A DNA stretch of 14,649 nucleotides from UMGS1696 sp964623635 (GTDB lineage: Bacteria; Bacillota; Clostridia; Oscillospirales; CAG-272), in NCBI GenBank assembly GCA_964623635.1, contig CAZUUA010000045.1:1-14649 (forward strand), given 5' to 3'. Positions within the stretch are counted from its first letter, which is position 1; every line of letters starts with the position of its first letter. The notes below the pieces were generated by a model. The model saw only the letters and a list, made by a program, of their open reading frames with translations. It had not been told where the DNA came from and ran no database searches. Positions 7,724 to 13,250 of this stretch are shown here, piece after piece. A program made the position numbers and the translations under genes.

Positions 7724-7761
7724 CTGTAGGGCATGGGAAAAGCTTCCCAAATACCCTACAG
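7724..7761 (-). repeat. Intergenic palindrome between purH and purD
   Basis: CTGTAGGG (7724-7731) pairs perfectly with CCCTACAG (7754-7761), and inside it GGGAA (7735-7739) pairs with TTCCC (7744-7748) around a 4-base loop. On the minus strand the hairpin is followed by TTTGGCGCTT, a poor U-tract, so it may be a partial attenuator, an mRNA-processing or stability element, or a copy of a short dispersed palindromic repeat. It shares the octamer CTGTAGGG with the palindrome upstream of purM. Confidence 0.6.
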
Positions 7762-7785
7762 CTCTCATTTTCTACGTGTATTTGA

Positions 7786-8970
7786 TCAATGATGGAACAG
7801 ACGCATTCCCGTGAAGCACATAGCGATGCCGTACCGGTCGCAGACTTCGATCACGTTGTCGTCCCGGACACTGCCGCCGGGTTCTGCGATGTAGGAAACG
7901 CCGCTGCGCCGTGCTCTTTCGATGTTGTCACCGAAGGGGAAGAATGCATCGGATGCCAGTGCCACACCGGTGATACCGGCCAGATATGCCTTCTTTTCGC
8001 AAGCGGTCAGCTCTTCTGGCTTCTCGGTGAAGTACTGCTGCCACATACCTTCGCCCAGCACGTCCTCGTTCTGTTCGGAGATGTATACGTCGATCACATT
8101 GTCCCGGTCGGGTCTGCCCAGTGTCGGCAGGAAGGGCAGGGCCAGCACCTTGGGATGCCGACGCAGATGCCAGATGTCTGCCTTGTTGCCGGCCAGTCTG
8201 GTGCAGTGGATACGGGACTGCTGTCCGGCACCCACACCGATGGCCTGTCCGTCTACGGCAAAGCAAACGGAGTTGGACTGGGTGTACTTCAGGGTGATCA
8301 GTGCCACGGTCAGGTTCAGACGTGCTTCCTCCGGAATATCCTTGTTGGCGGTCACGACCTTGGCAAAGGCTTCGTCGGTCACCTTATAGTCGTTGCGCCC
8401 CTGCTGGAAGGTGATGCCAAATACTTCCTTGGTCTCCACCGGATCCGGCACGAAATCGGGGTCGATCTGTACGATGTTGTAGTTGCCCTTCTTCTTGGAT
8501 TTGAGGATCTCCAGTGCCTCCGGTTCGTAGCCGGGAGCGATGATCCCATCGGATACCTCACGCTTGATGATGGTGGCGGTGGTCACGTCACATACGTCGG
8601 ACAGAGCGATCCAGTCCCCGAAGGAAGACATACGGTCGGTCCCTCTTGCACGGGCATAGGCGCAGGCCAGAGGAGAATCGTCCAGCCCCGGAATGTCGTC
8701 AACAAAGCACATCTTCTTCATGTCCTCGGAGAGCTTCCAGCCCAGTGCGGCAGAGGTGGGAGACACGTGCTTGAAGGAGGTAGCGCAGACCTGTCCGGTG
8801 GCTTCCTTCAGTTCCTTCACCAGCTGCCAGGAGTTGAAGGCGTCCAGGAAGTTGATGTAGCCCGGACGGCCGTTCAGAATCTGGATCGGCAGCTCGTCAC
8901 CGTTCTTCATGTAGATCTTTGCAGGCTTCTGGTTGGGGTTGCAGCCGTATTTCAGTTCAAATTCTTTCAT
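7786..8970 (-). CDS. purH: Stand-alone AICAR transformylase (phosphoribosylaminoimidazolecarboxamide formyltransferase)
   Basis: A 394-residue protein equal to only the AICARFT half of bifunctional PurH; the N-terminal IMP cyclohydrolase (MGS-like) domain is absent. It transfers a formyl group from 10-formyl-THF to AICAR, giving FAICAR. The catalytic Lys-His pair is in TSFKHVSPTSAALG (Lys67, His68). Further landmarks are YARARGTDRMSSFGD, REVSDGIIAPGYEPEAL, KYTQSNSVCFA and GAGQQSRIHCTRLAGNKA, and the protein ends in RLFHH. From memory these segments read like the C-terminal domain of animal ATIC more than like E. coli PurH. The ATG follows a GAGGTG site that overlaps the purO stop codon (11-base gap), so coupling with its pathway successor PurO is likely. 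Confidence 0.95.
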   Translation of the reverse strand: MKEFELKYGCNPNQKPAKIYMKNGDELPIQILNGRPGYINFLDAFNSWQLVKELKEATGQVCATSFKHVSPTSAALGWKLSEDMKKMCFVDDIPGLDDSPLACAYARARGTDRMSSFGDWIALSDVCDVTTATIIKREVSDGIIAPGYEPEALEILKSKKKGNYNIVQIDPDFVPDPVETKEVFGITFQQGRNDYKVTDEAFAKVVTANKDIPEEARLNLTVALITLKYTQSNSVCFAVDGQAIGVGAGQQSRIHCTRLAGNKADIWHLRRHPKVLALPFLPTLGRPDRDNVIDVYISEQNEDVLGEGMWQQYFTEKPEELTACEKKAYLAGITGVALASDAFFPFGDNIERARRSGVSYIAEPGGSVRDDNVIEVCDRYGIAMCFTGMRLFHH

Positions 8971-8981
8971 GTTTGTTCACC

Positions 8982-9698
8982 TCACTGATTCTTATTCACG
9001 ATCCGGGTGTCTGCCTTGCCGGTGTCCAGATCGATATACCGCACGAACAGGGATACCTTATTTTCTTCGTTCAGATTCGTCCACAGCAGATCGGTCAGCG
9101 CATCGATGTCTACGTCCGGCAGGGTGATAGTCTTGGGCTCTCCTTCGAAGGAAGGCAGCGGATCTCCGGCGGCGGCATAGGTGTGGATAAACTTGGCACG
9201 GCCAGCTAGCGGATCGGAGTACGCATAGGTGAACCGCTGACAAGAGGAATCGTCACCCTCAGCGCTCTTAAGAATGGACAGGGCATAGTTCATGCTGCCG
9301 TTTTCGCAGTGGATGATCCCGGAGATACGAGGGGTAAAGTTGGGTGCGTCATCCTCGAAGGTACGGGTACGCAGCGCCTGCTCAAAGGTCATCTGCTTGT
9401 CCATTAGGTCGTAGATGGTGTCGGTCTGGTCGCCGTTGGTCACGATGGTCTTGTTGCCCAGCACTCTGACGGGATAGTAAATGATCAGGTGTGGATCCAC
9501 CATTTTGGATTCGTCAAAGGCCTTGGTGCGCATGGCATCGCCTTCTGCCACGAATACCCGGTTCCGGCTGTTGACGCTGCGTCCCATGATGAAGTAGGCA
9601 GCTACAGCGTGCTTGCCGTCGGGATGCTTGCCGATCAGGATCCCTCTGCCATGATAGGCCAGGGAGTTCAATTCTTGTTCGATTGTATGTACCACCAT
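8982..9698 (-). CDS. purO: PurO-type (archaeal-type) IMP cyclohydrolase
   Basis: A 238-residue protein of the IMP_cyclohyd (PurO) family, which closes the ring of FAICAR to IMP, the last step of the pathway. Supporting segments are the N-terminal YHGRGILIGKHPDGK and AAYFIMGRSVNSRNRVF, then a YYPVRVLGNKTIVTNGDQTD segment, PRISGIIHCENGS in the middle, and FIHTYAAAGDPLPSFEGEPK. It is unrelated to the cyclohydrolase domain of bacterial PurH and was first known from archaea. AAAGGAGTAA places the ribosome binding site on the last codons of purN, and purO starts 4 bases after the purN stop. Its stop region in turn holds the purH ribosome binding site. Together PurO and the stand-alone transformylase replace bifunctional PurH. 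Confidence 0.93.
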   Translation of the reverse strand: MVVHTIEQELNSLAYHGRGILIGKHPDGKHAVAAYFIMGRSVNSRNRVFVAEGDAMRTKAFDESKMVDPHLIIYYPVRVLGNKTIVTNGDQTDTIYDLMDKQMTFEQALRTRTFEDDAPNFTPRISGIIHCENGSMNYALSILKSAEGDDSSCQRFTYAYSDPLAGRAKFIHTYAAAGDPLPSFEGEPKTITLPDVDIDALTDLLWTNLNEENKVSLFVRYIDLDTGKADTRIVNKNQ

Positions 9699-9702
9699 AT
9701 AT

Positions 9703-10341
9703 TTACTCCTTTCGAATTTTCACAACATTTCCGTCCACGGTGATCCTGTCTTCGCAGAACAGACGCACCGCTTCCGGCAGGATCTTCCACTCTGCCTGTT
9801 CCATGATCCGCTTCTGCAGGGTCTCCGGTGTGTCGTCGTCTTCCACCGCAACGGCCTTCTGCAGCACGATGGGACCGGCATCACATTCCGGTGTCACAAA
9901 ATGTACCGTAGCACCGGATACCTTCACACCCTTGGCCAGTGCCGCTTCATGGACGTGGAGCCCATAGAAGCCCTTACCGCAGAAGGAGGGGATCAGGGCA
10001 GGGTGTACGTTTAGGATCCGGTTGGGATACCGCTCATACAGCTGTTCATCGATGATGGTCATAAAGCCAGCCAGAACGATCAGGTCGATCCCCTTTTCCA
10101 CCACCGTATCGGTCAGCGCTTTGGTGTAGGCGGCAATGCTGTCGTAGTCACGCCGTGCCAGAACCACCGTGGGGATTCCATGGGCAGATGCTCGTTCCAA
10201 GGCATATACGCCGGGCTTGGAGGCTACCACCAAGGTGATCTTCCCGTTTGCCAATGTACCGGCTTTTTCCGCATCGATCAGCGCCTGCAGATTGGTGCCG
10301 CCACCGGATACGAATACAGCGATCTTGGTCATTTTTTCCAT
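9703..10341 (-). CDS. purN: Phosphoribosylglycinamide formyltransferase (GAR transformylase)
   Basis: A 212-residue 10-formyl-THF-dependent enzyme converting GAR to FGAR. It has the N-terminal phosphate loop AVFVSGGGTNLQAL (8-21) and the catalytic triad Asn111 and His113 in ILNVHPALIPSF and Asp154 in HFVTPECDAGPIV. GKGFYGLHVHEAAL is also typical. The ATG at 10339-10341 is preferred: GGTGG precedes it by a short spacer. A GTG at 10351-10353 directly abutting the purM stop would add four residues, and ATG at 10330-10332 is a shorter option. The gene follows purM by only 12 bases and its stop is 4 bases from purO, in a tightly packed coupled block. Confidence 0.95.
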   Translation of the reverse strand: MEKMTKIAVFVSGGGTNLQALIDAEKAGTLANGKITLVVASKPGVYALERASAHGIPTVVLARRDYDSIAAYTKALTDTVVEKGIDLIVLAGFMTIIDEQLYERYPNRILNVHPALIPSFCGKGFYGLHVHEAALAKGVKVSGATVHFVTPECDAGPIVLQKAVAVEDDDTPETLQKRIMEQAEWKILPEAVRLFCEDRITVDGNVVKIRKE

Positions 10342-10353
10342 AGCTACCACCAC

Positions 10354-11403
10354 TCAGGCAAAGATCACGCCGTCGTCGCCGGAGACCACTTCACCGATGA
10401 TGTATGCATCTTCTCCGTTTGCACGCAATACTTCCAGTGCACGATCTGCATCTTCCTTGGCGACGGTGATGCTCATGCCCACACCCATGTTGAAGGTGTT
10501 GAACATATCTCTCCGGTCTACGCCGCCCTTCTTCTGGAGCAGATCGAACACAGCGGGGGTGCGAATGGCAGCAGAATCGATCTTGGCAGACAGACCATCG
10601 GGCAGGCAACGGGGAATATTTTCAAAGAAACCACCGCCGGTGATGTGAGAAATCCCCTTTGCCTTGACGACGTCCAGCATAGCCAGCACCGGCTTTACGT
10701 AAATACGTGTGGGAGTCAGCAGTACCTCGCCCAGGCTCTTGCCGCAAAGCTCTGCCACAGGAGCGGTCAGGTCGGCGTTTTCGATGTCGAATACCTTGCG
10801 CACCAGGGAGAAACCGTTGGAGTGGAAGCCGCTGGAGGGCAGACCGATGAGCACGTCACCCACAGCTGTGGTGGTGTTGTCCAGAATCCGGCTTCTGTCG
10901 GCAATACCCACAGCGAACCCGGCTAAGTCATAATCGTGCTCCGGCATCAAACCGGGATGCTCTGCCGTTTCGCCGCCGATCAGTGCGCAGTCCGCCTGTA
11001 CGCAGCCTTCTGCCACACCGGACACCAGAGAGGCGATCTTTTCGGGAATATTCTTCCCACAGGCGATGTAGTCTAAGAAGAACAGCGGACGTGCGCCGCA
11101 GCAGATGATGTCATTGACGCACATGGCTACGCAGTCGATACCCACGGTGTCATGCTTGTCCATCAGCATGGAAAGCCGGATCTTGGTGCCCACGCCGTCG
11201 GTGCCGGAAACCAAGATCGGGTCGGTGATGTTGTATTTCTTCATCATCACGCCCAGATCGAACAGACCGCCAAAGCCGCCGATCTTGTCGCAAACACCGG
11301 CGGTCATGGTCCGTGCGATGTGTGCCTTCATCAGTTCCACAGCAGTATATCCTGCGGTGATATCCACACCGGCTTCCTTATATGCTTCGCTGAAACTCTT
11401 CAT
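10354..11403 (-). CDS. purM: Phosphoribosylformylglycinamidine cyclo-ligase (AIR synthetase)
   Basis: A 349-residue enzyme using ATP to close FGAM to AIR. Landmarks are ITAGYTAVELMK near the start, the ATP-site SGTDGVGTKIR (66-76), VNDIICCGARPLFFLDY (96-112), GGETAEHPG (143-151, usually GGETAEMPG), PSSGFHSNGFSLVR and HITGGGFFENIPR in the C-terminal half. The ATG at 11401-11403 is chosen because GGAGG lies 11 bases upstream (11415-11419). An in-frame ATG at 11442 would put the start inside a palindrome and add 13 residues without family support. An 88-base gap separates it from the deacetylase-like gene upstream. Confidence 0.96.
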   Translation of the reverse strand: MKSFSEAYKEAGVDITAGYTAVELMKAHIARTMTAGVCDKIGGFGGLFDLGVMMKKYNITDPILVSGTDGVGTKIRLSMLMDKHDTVGIDCVAMCVNDIICCGARPLFFLDYIACGKNIPEKIASLVSGVAEGCVQADCALIGGETAEHPGLMPEHDYDLAGFAVGIADRSRILDNTTTAVGDVLIGLPSSGFHSNGFSLVRKVFDIENADLTAPVAELCGKSLGEVLLTPTRIYVKPVLAMLDVVKAKGISHITGGGFFENIPRCLPDGLSAKIDSAAIRTPAVFDLLQKKGGVDRRDMFNTFNMGVGMSITVAKEDADRALEVLRANGEDAYIIGEVVSGDDGVIFA

Positions 11404-11431
11404 GTTATAGAATACCTCCAAGGTTGTGATC

Positions 11432-11459
11432 GGAACGGTCAAGACCGTTCCCTACAGGT
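11432..11459 (-). repeat. Palindrome upstream of purM sharing CTGTAGGG with the purH-purD palindrome
   Basis: GGAACGGTC (11432-11440) and GACCGTTCC (11443-11451) form a perfect 9-bp stem with a 2-base centre, preceded on the minus strand by CTGTAGGG. It lies in the 88-base gap between the deacetylase-like gene and purM, just upstream of the purM ribosome binding site. No U-tract follows on the minus strand, so it is not a typical terminator. It may be a short dispersed palindromic repeat or an mRNA processing site. Confidence 0.6.
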
Positions 11460-11491
11460 TATGTATGAATATATTTGTATTTGTGTTCGCT

Positions 11492-12328
11492 TCAATCCAG
11501 CCGAACGATCTTGCCGCCGGGGACTTCGTAGTTTTTGTTCATGTAGCAGATACAAACGTCCTGCCTGCCGGGGTTGTACACAAAGGATCCGTCTGCCGCA
11601 AACTGCAGGGCTTCGTAGGCCTTCACGTACTCGTAGATCTCCATATTGGTGGCGTACCAGATGTCGTCCCGGTGCCCTACATAATCGGCGAAATCTTCGA
11701 TGATGTTCCAGTTGTTGTTGTCGTTGAATTCGTAGCTGTGTCCCCACAGGTAGAACAGCCGTGGCGTGTGGGACCAGAAATAGGCTCTGTCGGGCTCCTC
11801 TACAAACTGCCGTGCCAGTTCCATGAGTCGGGGATCGGTGTGGTGGCAGGTGGCAGGGAGACGGAGCCAATCGGTGGGAATATCGAACCGGCCGGTGGAA
11901 ATGGTGGTACGGGAATACACGATGCCGCAGGTCTTCAGGATCTCCACCACGCCATCGTCAAAGCTGCCATTGGCATAGGCCATACCCTTGACCGGCTTGC
12001 CCAGCAGGCTTTCCAGATGGACCCGGTCTTCCAGCACATCCCGTGTGGCAAGCGCCGGATCCACCTCAGTCAGGGACAGATGCTTTACGCCGTGCACCGC
12101 TACTTCGTTGCCGGAGGAGGTGTACAGCTCCATGGCCTCGTCCACCATGAGTCGTCTGCCTTCACCGGGCTTGGTGGCAAACATACCGGAGTTGATGTTG
12201 AACGTACCCTTCAGGCCAGCCGCAGACATGATCTCGATGAGCCGACGGTCGAAAATGACACCATCGTCGTAGCTCAGCGTCACGGCCTTATGGCGAAAAC
12301 CGGGGTACCGCAGAAATGTATACCGCAT
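11492..12328 (-). CDS. Polysaccharide deacetylase-like (NodB-fold, CE4-type) protein inside the pur operon
   Basis: A 278-residue protein. The NodB-fold motifs are TLSYDDG (Asp21, Asp22) and VAVHGVKHLSL (His79, His83), giving the usual Asp-His-His metal site. The third motif is AYANGSFDDGV (117-127) rather than the common Arg-containing form, and LFYLWGHSYEF (191-201) supplies a late His197. The family hydrolyses N-acetyl groups from sugars. A C-terminal region of about 50 residues (ALQFAADGS to KIVRLD) looks like a small beta appendage. There is no signal peptide or membrane segment, so a cytoplasmic location is expected, unlike peptidoglycan deacetylases. The start follows GGGAGGG by a short spacer; an ATG at 12343 would include that site in the coding sequence. 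It lies 35 bases after purE. Substrate unknown. Confidence 0.83.
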   Translation of the reverse strand: MRYTFLRYPGFRHKAVTLSYDDGVIFDRRLIEIMSAAGLKGTFNINSGMFATKPGEGRRLMVDEAMELYTSSGNEVAVHGVKHLSLTEVDPALATRDVLEDRVHLESLLGKPVKGMAYANGSFDDGVVEILKTCGIVYSRTTISTGRFDIPTDWLRLPATCHHTDPRLMELARQFVEEPDRAYFWSHTPRLFYLWGHSYEFNDNNNWNIIEDFADYVGHRDDIWYATNMEIYEYVKAYEALQFAADGSFVYNPGRQDVCICYMNKNYEVPGGKIVRLD

Positions 12329-12363
12329 AGAGGACCCTCCCATGATAGTTTGTACGATGCAAA

Positions 12364-12864
12364 TCAGTTCTTGTTTAACTTATCCTGCAGAGCCGCATCC
12401 TTGGCAAGCACCGCTTCGGCACCCTTCCGGCGGCTTTCGGCGATCTTTTCGGCCAGCGCATCGTCGGACAGAGCCAAAATCTGGCAGGCCAGATGGGCAG
12501 CGTTGGCAGCACCGTTCAGTGCCACCGTAGCCACCGGGATCCCGCTGGGCATTTGTACCGTAGCCAGCAGTGCGTCCAGACCATCCATGGCACCGCCCTT
12601 GACCGGGATGCCGATGACGGGCAGGGTCGTGTTGGCGGCGCAGGCACCGGCTAAGTGAGCGGCCATTCCGGCGGCAGCTAAGATCACACCGTACCCATTT
12701 TCTTTGGCAGACGAAACAAACGCTGCGGTCTCCACGGGGGTGCGGTGGGCAGAGAGGACACGGGCCGTGTATTCGACACCAAAGGAATCCAGCACAGCAA
12801 ACGCTTTTTCGACAACGGGCAGATCGGAGTCACTGCCCATCAGGATGGCAACTTTCTTAGCCAT
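12364..12864 (-). CDS. purE: N5-carboxyaminoimidazole ribonucleotide mutase, class I
   Basis: A 166-residue cytoplasmic enzyme that rearranges N5-CAIR to CAIR. It shows the family's phosphate and substrate loops: MGSDSDLPVV (9-18), VLSAHRTP (36-43, catalytic His40) and AAAGMAAHLAG (63-73), followed by PVIGIPVKGGAMDGLDALL and VQMPSGIPVATVALNGAANAA. Length and motifs fit class I PurE, which normally works with PurK; no purK is present in the window. The ATG at 12862-12864 has GAGGT 8 bases upstream. It is the first gene of the operon, downstream of a ZTP-type riboswitch and its terminator, so its transcription depends on read-through of that element. Confidence 0.97.
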   Translation of the reverse strand: MAKKVAILMGSDSDLPVVEKAFAVLDSFGVEYTARVLSAHRTPVETAAFVSSAKENGYGVILAAAGMAAHLAGACAANTTLPVIGIPVKGGAMDGLDALLATVQMPSGIPVATVALNGAANAAHLACQILALSDDALAEKIAESRRKGAEAVLAKDAALQDKLNKN

Positions 12865-12897
12865 GACAATACCTCGCTAATATAAATAATTTCTATG

Positions 12898-12990
12898 AAA
12901 AAAGGCATACCGTTTGCAGGGGTCTTGCAAACATTGACGAGAAAAAGCAATGCAGAGAAAACAAGAGAGTGTCCCCGGAAACGGAATGCC
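12898..12990 (-). terminator. Conditional intrinsic terminator in the purE leader (riboswitch expression platform)
   Basis: On the minus strand GGCATTCCGTTTCCGGGG (12973-12990) can pair with CCCCTGCAAACGGTATGCC (12904-12922), giving blocks GGCAT/ATGCC, CCGTTT/AAACGG and GGGG/CCCC, followed by six Us (12898-12903). The 5' arm begins with bases of the conserved CTGGGCA at the 3' edge of the aptamer, so a folded, ligand-bound aptamer would compete with it. A rival hairpin, GTTTGCA (12926-12932) with TGCAAAC (12912-12918), uses the 3' arm and can serve as an antiterminator. The loop between the arms is long (about 50 bases). Confidence 0.75.
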
Positions 12991-13090
12991 CAGACGGTCG
13001 GCAGGCCACAGAGGTGACCAAGGCATATCTTCTGCTTCATGCGGTCGATTCCGCTGCGTACAAACGCAAATCCGTCAGTTACAGAAAGCC
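12985..13090 (-). promoter_or_regulatory. ZTP (pfl) riboswitch aptamer
   Basis: The minus-strand leader has the ZTP layout. ACTGACGG (to 13072) pairs with CCGTC (12993-12997), which runs into the conserved CTGGGCA (12987-12993). The common form is CTGGCGG with CCGCCTGGGCA, so the G-to-A change in one arm is matched by C-to-T in the other. Between them are a GCGG/CCGC hairpin (13041-13054) followed by ATGAAGC, and a GGTCAC/GTGGCC hairpin (13004-13019). ZTP riboswitches sense ZMP/ZTP, the AICAR nucleotides that build up when 10-formyl-THF is short, and activate purine and one-carbon genes. The operon here encodes AICAR transformylase, which fits. Confidence 0.82.
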
Positions 13091-13102
13091 TTACTACCCT
13101 AT

Positions 13103-13131
13103 ATTATACCGGAATTTGGGCGTTCCGTCAA
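13103..13131 (-). promoter_or_regulatory. Promoter of the purine operon
   Basis: On the minus strand TTGACG (13126-13131) and a perfect TATAAT (13103-13108) are 17 bases apart. Transcription would begin near 13096, giving a leader of about 230 bases that contains the aptamer and conditional terminator before purE at 12864. Just upstream is a small palindrome ATCGG/CCGAT (about 13161-13174) of unknown role. Confidence 0.88.
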
Positions 13132-13182
13132 GGGGAAAACGGGAAAAAGTTGCCGCAACCGATCGGAATCCCGATTTTCCAC

Positions 13183-13234
13183 AAAAGAAAAGCGATACGA
13201 CCCGGAACGGTTTCCCATTCTGCGAGTCGTATCG
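13183..13234 (-). terminator. Intrinsic terminator of the SLH surface-protein gene
   Basis: On the minus strand, 17 bases after the stop codon, CGATACGACTC (13224-13234) pairs with GGGTCGTATCG (13193-13203) in all 11 positions counting one U-G wobble. An inner GGAA/TTCC pairing extends the stem. It is followed by CTTTTCTTTT (13183-13192). This separates the surface-protein gene from the purine operon promoter downstream. Confidence 0.85.
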
Positions 13235-13250
13235 GTTAACGCTTATTTAG

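Noticed and set aside
7689..7724. TATAAT on the minus strand (7696-7701) as a possible internal promoter for purD
   Set aside because: No good -35 box is found at 16-18 bases. The resulting start would fall almost on the purD ribosome binding site, leaving no usable leader.
12840..13040. Small minus-strand open frame (66 codons) in the purE leader
   Set aside because: It overlaps the ZTP aptamer, the conditional terminator and the purE start, has no supported ribosome binding site, and the sequence is better explained by RNA structure.
12865..13100. Guanine/adenine (purine) riboswitch in the purE leader
   Set aside because: Clostridial purE operons often carry one, but the conserved purine-aptamer junction and loop motifs are absent. 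The pairing GACGG/CCGTC with CTGGGCA fits the ZTP class instead.
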